Source: Kitasatospora sp. SolWspMP-SS2h (GTDB lineage: Bacteria > Actinomycetota > Actinomycetes > Streptomycetales > Streptomycetaceae). Taken from it: a stretch of 64,000 nt of DNA. Below, one piece after another: positions 16,617 to 24,675 of this stretch. How positions within the stretch are numbered: the stretch's first letter is position 1; the number at the start of each line of letters is the position of its first letter. Both the position numbers and the translations under genes were made by a program. The stretch is taken from positions 186,001 through 250,000 of the forward strand of contig NZ_QLLT01000003.1 in assembly GCF_003259315.1 (NCBI RefSeq), read 5' to 3'. Below the pieces are notes generated by a model. The model saw only the letters and a list, made by a program, of their open reading frames with translations. It made no database searches and was not told the origin of the DNA.

Positions 16617-17420
16617 ATGGAAGCGAACAAGCCCGAGGGCGGCTCGGTGGACCGGGTGACGACGGTCGCCGGCCGGGTGGGTTTCGTGGCCCGGGGCGTG
16701 GTGTACGCCCTGGTCGGAGTACTGGCGCTGCGGATCGCGTTCGGGTCCGGCGGCGAGGACGCCGACCGGCAGGGGGCCCTGCACCAGGTGGCGATGCGGC
16801 CGTTCGGCGAGGTGCTGCTGTGGGCACTGGCCGTCGGCTTCGTCGGGATGGCGCTGTGGCGGGCCTCGACGGCGGTGTTCGGCGAGGCCGGGCAGAAGAA
16901 GACCGGCTCCCGGCTGCTGTCGGCGGGTCGGGCCGTCTTCTACGCCTCGGTGGCCTGGGGAACGGCCTCGTACGCGGCGGGCTCCGGCGGCGGGTCCGAC
17001 AGCGACTCCGCCTCCAAGGACTGGACGGCCACCGCGCTGGCCCAGCCCGGCGGGCGCTGGCTGGTGGGCGCCGTCGGCCTGGGGCTGGCCGCCGTGGGCA
17101 CCGCCATCGCCGTGCGCGCCCTGCAGCGGCGCTTCCTGCGCAAGCTCGACACCTCGTCGATGAACCCGCGCACCCGCACCGCCGTGACCGGCACGGGCCT
17201 GTCCGGCAACGTGGCCCGCGGCAGCGTCTACGCCGCCGCCGGGGCCTTCGTCGTGGTGGCGGCCGTCCGCTTCGACGCGGACCGGGCCAAGGGCATGGAC
17301 GACACCCTGCGCTCCTTCGCCTCCAGCGCGGCGGGCCCGTGGCTGCTCGCCGTGGTGGCCTGCGGCCTGGTCCTGTACGGCGTGTTCTCCTTCGCCTCCG
17401 CCCGCTGGCGGCGCTTCTGA
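16617..17420 (+). CDS. DUF1206-family membrane protein
   Basis: 267 residues, with GGAGGAG before ATG 16617. Six hydrophobic segments in three pairs; each pair begins with an Arg-Gly-Xaa-Val-Tyr-like signature (VGFVARGVVYALVGVLALR, SAGRAVFYASVAWG, NVARGSVYAAAGAFVVVA), the triple internal repeat typical of DUF1206. A conserved membrane protein of unknown function. It ends 23 bp before a strong terminator hairpin. Confidence 0.85.
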   Translation: MEANKPEGGSVDRVTTVAGRVGFVARGVVYALVGVLALRIAFGSGGEDADRQGALHQVAMRPFGEVLLWALAVGFVGMALWRASTAVFGEAGQKKTGSRLLSAGRAVFYASVAWGTASYAAGSGGGSDSDSASKDWTATALAQPGGRWLVGAVGLGLAAVGTAIAVRALQRRFLRKLDTSSMNPRTRTAVTGTGLSGNVARGSVYAAAGAFVVVAAVRFDADRAKGMDDTLRSFASSAAGPWLLAVVACGLVLYGVFSFASARWRRF

Positions 17421-17443
17421 CCGTTGCCCATCCCGGGCAGGCC

Positions 17444-17486
17444 ACGGGGCCCGGCGGTACGCAGGACGCGTACCGCCGGGCCCCGT
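17444..17486. terminator. Bidirectional terminator hairpin
   Basis: Perfect 19-bp inverted repeat (17444-17462 with 17468-17486, core GGGGCCCGGCGGTACGC) and a 5-base loop, between the convergent DUF1206 and SulP genes. No T-run, as usual in high-GC actinobacteria. Confidence 0.88.
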
Positions 17487-17516
17487 CGTGTGTGGTGCCG
17501 GGCCGGTCGCGGCCGC

Positions 17517-19175
17517 TCAGGTCGCGACGGTGAGCGGGGGCTCCCAGCTGACGGTGGCGGGGTCGTCGGCGGCGTGGCGGGCGGCCCAGGTGAGCAGGGC
17601 GGTGCGGCAGGCGTGGTCGAGGTGGCGCAGGCCGGTCCAGTCGAGTTCGACGGCGCGGCCGACCGGGAGCGATTCCAGGGCGTCCAGCAGGCGCGGCAGG
17701 CGCAGGAAGGTGGCGTTGCCGCTGAGCCGCACCTTCAACGGCCCCCGGGCCCCGGTGCCGGTCCCGGCTTCGGCTCCGGCTTCAGTGTCGGTCCCGGCTT
17801 CGGTGTCGGTGTCGGTGTCGGTGAGGTCGATGTGCAGGTGGGAGGTCTGCCAGGCGCTCCGGGCCACCGCGAGGGCCACGCCGATCAGGACGCCCTCGAA
17901 GAGGGTGGTCAGCACGACGGCCCCGGTGGTGACGGCCAGCACCAGCAGTTCGCCGCGCTGGCCGCGCCACAGGGCGGCGGCCGGGCGCAGCGGGATCAGC
18001 TTGGCCCCGGCGTGGATCAGCACGCCGCCGAGCACCGCGAGCGGGATCAGCCCCAGGACGGCGGGCAGCAGCGCGGCGAACAGCAGCAGCCACAGCCCGT
18101 GCAGGACGCGGGACGCCTTGGTGCGGGCGCCCGCCTGGACGTTGGCGGCGCTGCGGACGATGACCGCGGTCATCGGGAGGGCGCCGAGCAGTCCGCACAG
18201 GGTGTTGCCGATGCCCTGGGCGGTGAGTTCGCGGTCGTAGTCGGTGCGCGGCCCGTGGTGCATCCGGTCGACGGCGGCGGCGCTGAACAGGCTCTCGGCG
18301 GAGGCGATCAGGGCGAACGCGAGGACGGTGCCGAGCCCGGCCGCGCCCGCGACCGCGGCGAAGCCGTCCGCGGTGGGGAGGGCGACCGCGCCGAGCAGGC
18401 CGTCCACCCGGACCCGGGGCACGTCCAGGCCGAACAGCGCGGTGGCCCCGGCGGCCAGGGCCACCGCGGCCAGCGGCGCGGGCACCGCCCGGACGGCGGC
18501 GGGCAGCTTCGGCCACACCACCAGCAGGGCGACCGTCGCGGCGCCCATCAGCAGGGCGGTGGTCGCGGCCCGGCCGGTGAACCAGTCGGCGGCCAGCGCG
18601 GGCAGGTGGAGGATCTTCCCGCCGCCGCTGCCGGGGGCGGTGCGCCCGGAGACGGCGTAGAGCTGGCCGAGGATCAGGATCAGTCCGATGCCGGCCAGCA
18701 TGCCGTGCACGACGGACAGCGAGATCGCCCGGAACCAGCGGCCGGTGCGCAGCAGCCCCATGGCGATCTGGAGCAGGCCGGCGGCCAGCACGAGCACGCC
18801 GAGCGAGCCGAGGCCGAAGCGCTGGACGGCGTCGAAGACGAGGACGGTCAGGCCGGCCGCCGGGCCGCTGACCTGGAGGCTGCTGCCGGGCAGCAGGCCC
18901 ACCACGAGGCCGCCGACGATGCCGGTGACCAGCCCGCGTTCGGCGGGCGCGCCGGAGGCGACGGCGATGCCGACGCAGAGCGGGACGGCGACCAGGAAGA
19001 CCACCAGCGAGGCGGGCAGGTCCTGGCGCCAGTGCGCGAGCGCCCCGCGCAGGGCGGCGGCGCGGCCGGGGTCGGACAGGGCGGCGGCGCGGCCGGACGG
19101 CGAGGTGCGGCCGGGCGACGGGGTGCGGTCGGGGTCGGGGCCGGGCGGCGGGGTGCGGTGCGGAGTGGTGTTCAC
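17517..19175 (-). CDS. SulP-family anion transporter with C-terminal STAS domain
   Basis: 552 residues from GTG 19175. About 10-12 membrane helices begin at LPASLVVFLVAVPLCVGIAVASG, the SulP signature, with LQVSGPAAGLTVLVFDAV after it. After a Thr/Asp/Glu/Gly low-complexity stretch (about 420-445) comes a short STAS domain (VRLSGNATFLRLPRLLDAL, ELDWTGLRHLDHACRTAL). SulP proteins carry sulfate, bicarbonate or dicarboxylates; substrate cannot be told here. The start codon overlaps the stop of a 20-codon upstream ORF (GTGA), so translation is probably coupled to it. Confidence 0.9.
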   Translation of the reverse strand: MNTTPHRTPPPGPDPDRTPSPGRTSPSGRAAALSDPGRAAALRGALAHWRQDLPASLVVFLVAVPLCVGIAVASGAPAERGLVTGIVGGLVVGLLPGSSLQVSGPAAGLTVLVFDAVQRFGLGSLGVLVLAAGLLQIAMGLLRTGRWFRAISLSVVHGMLAGIGLILILGQLYAVSGRTAPGSGGGKILHLPALAADWFTGRAATTALLMGAATVALLVVWPKLPAAVRAVPAPLAAVALAAGATALFGLDVPRVRVDGLLGAVALPTADGFAAVAGAAGLGTVLAFALIASAESLFSAAAVDRMHHGPRTDYDRELTAQGIGNTLCGLLGALPMTAVIVRSAANVQAGARTKASRVLHGLWLLLFAALLPAVLGLIPLAVLGGVLIHAGAKLIPLRPAAALWRGQRGELLVLAVTTGAVVLTTLFEGVLIGVALAVARSAWQTSHLHIDLTDTDTDTEAGTDTEAGAEAGTGTGARGPLKVRLSGNATFLRLPRLLDALESLPVGRAVELDWTGLRHLDHACRTALLTWAARHAADDPATVSWEPPLTVAT

Positions 19176-19234
19176 AGCGCTCGGGCCTCTCCGGTCGGAA
19201 GGACGCGGGCGTGGTGGTGCACGGACGGTCGCAT
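19172..19234 (-). CDS. 20-residue leader ORF coupled to sulP
   Basis: ATG 19234 is preceded by an excellent ribosome-binding site (GGAAGGAG, 7 bases away). The peptide begins MRPSVHHHARVL and its TGA overlaps the GTG of the SulP gene. It contains three consecutive His codons and Arg codons but no Cys, unlike the Cys-ending leader peptides known upstream of streptomycete sulfate genes. Translated uORF is inferred from the strong site and exact coupling; an attenuation role is a guess. Confidence 0.55.
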   Translation of the reverse strand: MRPSVHHHARVLPTGEARAL

Positions 19235-19387
19235 CGGGGTTCTCCTTCCGCCCGCCCGGCGTCGGCCGGACGGGGGGTGCTGTCGGTGGGCAGCGGAGCG
19301 TGCCGACGGGTCGTCACAGCGACCGGGCGGCCCCGGGTTCGGGGGCGCGCCGGTGTCCGGACCGTCGCCGTCGGCTCGCGGGCCCGC

Positions 19388-19747
19388 TCAGCAGCGGAAC
19401 ACCTGGAGGCGCGCGAGCGCGGCCGGTCTGGACCCGCCGGCGGTCGTCGGGGCGGGGTGCGCGGGGGCGGTGGTGGGGTCGGGGGCGGTCTCCTCCCCCG
19501 GCCGGGCCGGGGGACGGGCGGGCGGGCCGCCGTTCACCCGGTGCCGGCCGGCGGACCGGCCTGCCGGGGCCGGGGCCTCCTGGTGGGGCGCGCCCTCCAG
19601 GTGCTCCTCCGCGACGGTCGCGGTCGCCGCGCGGGGTGCCCGGGCCTGGGCCGGGGGCCCGGCGGTGAGGACGGTGAGCACGGCCGCGAGGACGGCGGCC
19701 AGCAGCACGGCGAGGCAGCCGCCCCGCGCCCTCCCCCGTCCGGTCAT
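19388..19747 (-). CDS. Small exported protein, unknown function
   Basis: 119 residues with a strong ribosome-binding site (GGGGGAGG) before ATG 19747. N-terminus is a classic signal peptide: RGRARGG, then a hydrophobic core (LAVLLAAVLAAVLTVL) and a likely AQA cleavage. The mature part is Pro/Ala/Gly-rich and low-complexity. It lies upstream of the SulP leader on the same strand. No known family recognised. Confidence 0.5.
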   Translation of the reverse strand: MTGRGRARGGCLAVLLAAVLAAVLTVLTAGPPAQARAPRAATATVAEEHLEGAPHQEAPAPAGRSAGRHRVNGGPPARPPARPGEETAPDPTTAPAHPAPTTAGGSRPAALARLQVFRC

Positions 19748-20066
19748 CCCCGCCTCCCCCGGCGTCCGCCCGGCCCGGTCGCCGCGCGGTTCCAGCTTAC
19801 GTACGGAACGTCACCGCGTAAGGGGTTTCGGAGATTCAACGGCGAGTAAAACCCGCTGGTAGAACGGAATATGACGATCCGTCGAACAGTTCGGACACGG
19901 ACCCCGGTCCGCGCGGGCGCTCACCCTGCGTGGCACGCGGCGGCGCACACCGGCGCACGCACGCCGACGCGCCCCGGCGGTCCGCCCCGGCGGTGCGTGG
20001 CGTTCCGCCCGGGAGGCGGGCAGGCTGGACAGGTGCGGGGGCGGACGGGAGCGGAGGTGACGGGCG
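19748..20066. other. Divergent intergenic region
   Basis: About 320 bp between the small exported-protein gene and the GAF-PP2C gene. The stretch 19795-19880 is noticeably A/T-richer than its surroundings and probably holds promoters in one or both directions, but I cannot fix a -35/-10 pair with confidence. Confidence 0.4.
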
Positions 20067-21290
20067 ATGGGCCGTGACGAGCGGGACGCGGCCGGGGCCG
20101 TGGTGCTCGGGCTGCTGGAGGACTCCCACCGGGCCGGGCCCCGGGACCTGCCGGGGCTGCTCCAGGACGCGGCCCGGCGGCTCGGCCTCACCGGCGCCTG
20201 GCTCTACCTGGCCGACGTGCAGGAGAAGCACCTGACCGCGCTGCCCGTCCCGCCGGAGGACCCGCGGGCCACCGGGCCGGCCGGCCCCGGGCTGCTGGAC
20301 GTCGACAACTCGCTGGCCGGCCGCGCCTACCGCACCGAGCGGGTCTGCACCGGCGGCGGGCCCGGCCCGGACGCGGTGGGCTGGGTCCCGGTCGTGGACG
20401 GCATCGGGCGCCTCGGCGTCCTCCAGGTGACCGCGCCCGTGCTGGACGGGGCCCGGCTCGCCGCCGGCGGGGCGCTGGCCACCGCGGCGGGCCTGCTGGT
20501 CGCCGGGCAGGCGCCGTTCAGCGACCAGCTGGTGCGCACCGGCCGGCGCCGGCCGATGACCCTCCAGGCCGAACTCGTCCGGGCGTTCCTGCCGCCCCGG
20601 ACGATCGGCAGCCGCCTGGTCACCTCCAGCGCCGTGCTGGAGCCCGCCTACGACATCGGCGGCGACGCCTTCGACCACAACCTGGCCGGGAACCGCCTGC
20701 ACCTGACCCTGGTCGACGCGATGGGCCACGACCTGGCCTCCGGCGGGTGCAGCGCCGTCGCCGTGGCCGCCTGCCGCTCCACCCGCCGGGCCGGCGGCAC
20801 CCTCACTGACATCGCCGGGGCGATCGACGACGCGCTCACCCGGTGGATCCCGGACCGGCTGCTGACCTGCGTGATCGCCGACCTCGACCTGGTCACCGGA
20901 GTGCTGTCCTGGATCAACTGCGGCCACCCGACGCCCCTGCTGATCCGCCGGGGCCGGATCGTCGCCCGGGCCCTGGAGCGCCCCCCGCACCTGCCGCTCG
21001 GCCTCCCCGCCGGCCTGCCCCGCACCGCGCCCGCCGTCCACACCGCGCGGCTCGAACCCGGCGACCGCCTGCTGGTGCACTCCGACGGCGTGACGGAGGG
21101 CCGGGACGCGGCCGGGGCGCCGTTCGGCGAGGAGCGGCTGGTCGACGTGGTCTCCCGGGCGATGGCCGACGGCCTGCCCGCCCCCGAGGCGCTGCGCCGG
21201 CTGGTGCGGCGGCTCACCGCGCACCAGGGCGACCGGCTGCGGGACGACGCCACCGTCCTGCTGGTCGCCTGGCACCCCGGCGGCGCCTGA
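20067..21290 (+). CDS. GAF-like/SpoIIE (PP2C) phosphatase, paralogue A
   Basis: 407 residues, GGAGG upstream of ATG 20067. An N-terminal GAF-like region (about 20-150; LGLTGAWLYLADVQEKHL, VGWVPVVDGIGRLGVLQVT) precedes a PP2C/SpoIIE domain (about 175-400) with DIGGDAFDHNL, LVDAMGHDLASG, NCGHPTPLLI, HSDGVTEG and DDATVLLVAW. Strongly similar in layout and motifs to the protein at 24676-25908, so the two are paralogues. No STAS partner adjoins it. Cytoplasmic. Confidence 0.88.
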   Translation: MGRDERDAAGAVVLGLLEDSHRAGPRDLPGLLQDAARRLGLTGAWLYLADVQEKHLTALPVPPEDPRATGPAGPGLLDVDNSLAGRAYRTERVCTGGGPGPDAVGWVPVVDGIGRLGVLQVTAPVLDGARLAAGGALATAAGLLVAGQAPFSDQLVRTGRRRPMTLQAELVRAFLPPRTIGSRLVTSSAVLEPAYDIGGDAFDHNLAGNRLHLTLVDAMGHDLASGGCSAVAVAACRSTRRAGGTLTDIAGAIDDALTRWIPDRLLTCVIADLDLVTGVLSWINCGHPTPLLIRRGRIVARALERPPHLPLGLPAGLPRTAPAVHTARLEPGDRLLVHSDGVTEGRDAAGAPFGEERLVDVVSRAMADGLPAPEALRRLVRRLTAHQGDRLRDDATVLLVAWHPGGA

Positions 21291-21312
21291 GCCGCCCCGC
21301 CCGCCTCCGGCG

Positions 21313-22212
21313 TCAGAGCCCCTCCAGCCGTCGGCGCGCCGGTCCCAGCGAGCGGCTGCGGGCGGCGGGCCGCCACGGGTCCGGGGCCAGCAGGCGTTCG
21401 GCGAGGGTGGCGGCGGTCCAGCGGCGCGGGGTGAGGGCGGGGTCGTCCAGTTCGTCCCAGCCCAGCGGGGTGGCGACCGGCGCGCCGGGCAGGGCGCGGA
21501 CGGCGTAGGGGGTGACGGCGGTCTGGCCGTAGCCGTTGCGCTGGACGTCGAGGTAGAGCCGTCCCCGCCGGGCCGCCTTGCGGGCCTCGGTGGTGAGCAG
21601 GTCGGGGTGCCGCCGGGCCAGCAGGTCGGCCGCGTCCCGGGCGAAGGCCCGGACCTCGTCGAACGGGGCGCGGCGGTCGAGCCGGACCAGGACGTGCAGG
21701 CCGCGCGAGCCGGTGGTCATCAGGTCGGCGGGGAGGGCGAGTTCGTCCAGCAGGCCGCGCAGCGCGCGGGCGGCGGCCCGGACCGGTTCGAAGTCCTCGC
21801 CCGACGGGTCGAGGTCGAAGACCAGCAGGTCGGGGTGGTCGGGCCGGTCGGCCCGGGAGAGCCAGCGGTGCGGGGTGACGCAGGCCTGGCCGACCAGGTA
21901 GAGCAGGGTGGCCAGGTCGTCGCAGACCGGGTAGTCGACGGTGCCGCCCGCCTTGGGCAGCTCGCTGCGGTGGATCCACGCCGGGAAGTGCCCGGGGGTG
22001 TCCTTCTGCACGATCCGCGGGCCGTCGATGCCGTCGGGGTAGCGCTCCAGCATCAGCGGCCGGCCGCGCAGCTGCGGCAGGATGCGGCGGGCGACGCGGC
22101 GGTAGTGCGCGGCCAGGTCGGCCTTGGTGAGGCCGTCGGCCGGGAACAGTTCCTTGTCGGCCCGCCTGAGCTGGATGATCCGCCCGCTCGCCCGGATCTC
22201 GGCGGTGGTCAT
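21313..22212 (-). CDS. LigD-type NHEJ polymerase domain protein
   Basis: 299 residues, ATG 22212. Matches the archaeo-eukaryotic primase-like polymerase domain of LigD: LLVFDLDPSGEDF carries the metal-binding DxD, TTGSRGLHVLVRLD the SxGxH-type motif, and WIHRSELPKAGGTVDYPVCDD a conserved nucleotide-site segment. There is no ligase or phosphoesterase domain, so this is the stand-alone form common in actinobacteria. It adds (ribo)nucleotides at double-strand breaks during end joining. Divergent from ku across 250 bp. Confidence 0.92.
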   Translation of the reverse strand: MTTAEIRASGRIIQLRRADKELFPADGLTKADLAAHYRRVARRILPQLRGRPLMLERYPDGIDGPRIVQKDTPGHFPAWIHRSELPKAGGTVDYPVCDDLATLLYLVGQACVTPHRWLSRADRPDHPDLLVFDLDPSGEDFEPVRAAARALRGLLDELALPADLMTTGSRGLHVLVRLDRRAPFDEVRAFARDAADLLARRHPDLLTTEARKAARRGRLYLDVQRNGYGQTAVTPYAVRALPGAPVATPLGWDELDDPALTPRRWTAATLAERLLAPDPWRPAARSRSLGPARRRLEGL

Positions 22213-22464
22213 GGCGCACCCCGTTCCCGGCCCGCCGGGGGCGGGCCGTCCGTGCTCGCGCGGGCCCGGGCGCGGCGGTCCGCGACCGCCCCGGGCCGGG
22301 CCGGCGCCGGTGCGCCCGCGTCTACCCCGCCGGGGCGGGCCCGACACCCGCGGGGTCGGCGGCCCGGGTGTGGGGCGGGCCGGATCGGGCAGCCGCGCGG
22401 CGGAGGACGGACGGCCCCGGGCCGCGCGACAGCGGCACCGGGACGGCGGAGGAAGGTGAGCACG

Positions 22465-23637
22465 ATGGCCAGACCGCTCTGGAAGGGAACGCTGACGTTC
22501 GGGCTGGTGAGCCTGCCGGTGGCGCTGTACCCGGCGACCGAGTCGCACGCGGTGCGCTTCCACCAGTTGCAGCGCGGCACCACCGACCGGATCCGCCAGC
22601 GGCGGGTGAACGAGCGCACCGGCGAGGAGGTGCCGTTCGAGGACGTCGTCAAGGGCTACGAGATCGCCGAGGGGCAGTACGTCGTCGTGGAGCCCGCCGA
22701 GCTGGAGGAGATCTCCCCGGGCCGCTCGCGCACCATCGAGATCAGCGGTTTCGCCGACCTGGCGGAGATCGACCCGGTCTTCTTCGACCGGACGTACTAC
22801 CTCGGCCCCGGCGACCCGGGGACCGCGAAGGTCTACCAGCTCCTGGTCGAGGCGCTCGGCCACTCCGGCCGGGCCGGGATCGCCGTGTTCGCGATGCGCG
22901 GCAAGGAGTACCTGACCGCGGTCGACTCCGTCGACGGGCTGCTCGAACTGCGCACCATGCACTGGGCCGACGAGCTGCGCGACCCGCACCGGGAGGTCGC
23001 CGACCTGCCCGCCCGGCGCCGGGACTTCCACCGCACCGAGCTGGCCACCGCCGAGCAGCTCATCGACATGCTCGCCGTCGACTGGGACCCGGAGGACTAC
23101 CACGACAGCTACGAGGAGCAGGTCAGGGCGCTGGTCGAGGCCAAGGCGGCGGGCCGGGAGATCGCCCTGTCCGCGGGCGCGCAGCCCGCGCCCACCGACC
23201 TCTCCGAGCTGATGGACGTCCTGCGCCGCAGCCTGGACGAGGCCCGCGCGAAGGCGGGCGGCACCCCCCGGAAGGGTGCCGGGGGCCGCGCCCCGGCCCG
23301 CGGCGGCGGCGGGGGCGGCGGGGGCGGCGGCCGGGCGAAGGCGGCGCGGCCGGTGCGGGCGGTACGGGCGGCGGAACCGGCGAAGACCGGGAGACCGACG
23401 AAGGCCCGGAAACCGGCGGAAGCCCGGAAACCGGCGGAGGCGACGGCACCGGAGCGGGACGGCACGCCGGGGAAGGCCGCGGCGGTGGAGGACCTCGCCT
23501 CGCTCAGCAAGGCCGAGCTCTACCGGCGGGCCGCCGCGCTCGGGGTCCCGCACCGGTCCACCATGACGCGCGAGCAGCTCCAGTACGCGCTCAGGGCCGC
23601 CGCCCGCCCCCGCCGGAACCTGAAGCGGGCCTCCTGA
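22465..23637 (+). CDS. ku: Ku DNA end-binding protein with extended Lys-rich tail
   Basis: 390 residues; ATG 22465 follows GGAGGAAGG. The Ku core (about 1-260) starts with the hallmark PLWKGTLTFGLVSLPVALYPAT and includes the bridge region and the C-terminal helical arm. A low-complexity tail (about 265-340: Gly-run, then Arg/Lys/Pro/Ala repeats including two copies of ARKPAEA/RKPAEA-like units) leads to a short helix-extended-helix motif (LSKAELYRRAAALGVPHRSTM) that probably binds DNA. Bacterial Ku homodimerises on DNA ends and recruits LigD. The tail makes it longer than minimal Ku (~270-300 residues). Confidence 0.95.
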   Translation: MARPLWKGTLTFGLVSLPVALYPATESHAVRFHQLQRGTTDRIRQRRVNERTGEEVPFEDVVKGYEIAEGQYVVVEPAELEEISPGRSRTIEISGFADLAEIDPVFFDRTYYLGPGDPGTAKVYQLLVEALGHSGRAGIAVFAMRGKEYLTAVDSVDGLLELRTMHWADELRDPHREVADLPARRRDFHRTELATAEQLIDMLAVDWDPEDYHDSYEEQVRALVEAKAAGREIALSAGAQPAPTDLSELMDVLRRSLDEARAKAGGTPRKGAGGRAPARGGGGGGGGGGRAKAARPVRAVRAAEPAKTGRPTKARKPAEARKPAEATAPERDGTPGKAAAVEDLASLSKAELYRRAAALGVPHRSTMTREQLQYALRAAARPRRNLKRAS

Positions 23638-23789
23638 GCGGAGGCGGACCCCGGGGCCTCCCCGCTGGGCCGTTCGGGGTGACCTGCCGGTATCCGGGCC
23701 GGCCGGGCGTTCATCCCGGTTCGTCCGGGTAGACGCCCGGCGGCGCGGGTCCGCACGGGCGGGTCCGCCGGAGCGAGAAGGAGCAGACC

Positions 23790-24065
23790 ATGCAGGTCAC
23801 GGCGGTCGATACGGTACTGGCGGCGGAGTCGAGCGGCCCGTCCCTCCTGGTGGTGGTCATTCCGGCGGTGATCATCGTGGGCCTGCTGATCGGCGCCTTC
23901 GTCTGGGGCAGCCGCCGGCGGAACCGCGAGCGTCCCCCGGCGTCCCCCGGCCCGGCCGCCGGGCGGGCCGACTCCTGGAGCACCCCGCAGGACGGCGGCC
24001 CGGACCCGGACCACCCCGAACCCACCGCTCCCCCGCGCGGCAGCGACAACCCGTACGGGCGCTGA
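23790..24065 (+). CDS. Small single-pass membrane protein (DUF6479-like)
   Basis: 91 residues with GAAGGAGCAGACC before ATG 23790. One hydrophobic helix (SLLVVVIPAVIIVGLLIGAFVWG) is followed by a basic stop-transfer (SRRRNRER) and a Pro-rich cytoplasmic tail ending DNPYGR. Similar small proteins are common in Streptomyces with no known role. Confidence 0.75.
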   Translation: MQVTAVDTVLAAESSGPSLLVVVIPAVIIVGLLIGAFVWGSRRRNRERPPASPGPAAGRADSWSTPQDGGPDPDHPEPTAPPRGSDNPYGR

Positions 24066-24291
24066 CCCCGGCGGACCAGGCCCGGGCCTCCCGGCCGGAG
24101 GCGACGACCCCGCCGGCGGCCCGTCGAGGTCCGGAATGTCGGGCATACGTGCGACGCGTTCGGAGGCTTCCGGCGATCCGGGAGGAGGTCAGCGGTGGTG
24201 GTGCTCCGTCCCGGGATGATGGCGGGCCACGTGCTCGGCGGTCTTCCGGCGGGAGCGGAACCGCGTCCTGCGGGCCGGCCGCACCCGGGCG

Positions 24292-24666
24292 GTGGCCGAC
24301 GGGCGGCGGATCGGCCCGTTCGAGCGGCAGGAGCGCCGGCCGGCCGAGGCGTCCGCGCTCCGCTCGGGCGCGCTGTGGCCAGTGGCGCGGCCGGCCCCGC
24401 TGCTGCACCGCCCGGTCGGCACAGTGGCGCTGGATCGCGGGCGCGCCGGGCACGCCGGCGGCGCCCTGCGGCCGGACCCGCCGGAGGTGGCCGCCCGGAT
24501 CGACGGGCTCGAACGCGAGCTGCTGCCGGGCCCGTGCCCCGGCCCCGGTCCCGTCCCCGCCGGGGCGGGGAGCCGGGCGGGCGGCGACCTCCCCTCGTAC
24601 GGCCCCCGGCCCCCGTCCGTCACGCGCGGGCGCGCCGGAGCGGCGGGGGCCCGGTCCCCGCGATAG
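24292..24666 (+). CDS. Doubtful ORF or gene remnant
   Basis: A frame open from 24220 to the TAG at 24664-24666 shows the strong G/C third-position bias of local genes and a fairly natural composition in its middle (VAARIDGLERELLPG). The only usable start is GTG 24292, without a ribosome-binding site, yet the coding-like signal extends upstream to the stop at 24217-24219 (reading begins WRATCSAVFRRERNRVLRAG). This suggests a decayed or frameshifted gene. The rest of 24066-24675 shows nothing I can identify. Confidence 0.25.
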   Translation: MADGRRIGPFERQERRPAEASALRSGALWPVARPAPLLHRPVGTVALDRGRAGHAGGALRPDPPEVAARIDGLERELLPGPCPGPGPVPAGAGSRAGGDLPSYGPRPPSVTRGRAGAAGARSPR

Positions 24667-24675
24667 GTGTGGGAG

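Noticed and set aside
23265..23340. Frameshift in ku at the Gly-run tract
   Set aside because: The frame stays open through the tract and ends in a sensible helix-extended-helix motif; it is a natural low-complexity linker.
24189..24670. Minus-strand frame ending HVARHHPGTEHHHR
   Set aside because: Shares third-position bias with the plus frame but is dominated by Arg/Ser/Pro; start unclear. The plus frame looks more natural, though neither is convincing.
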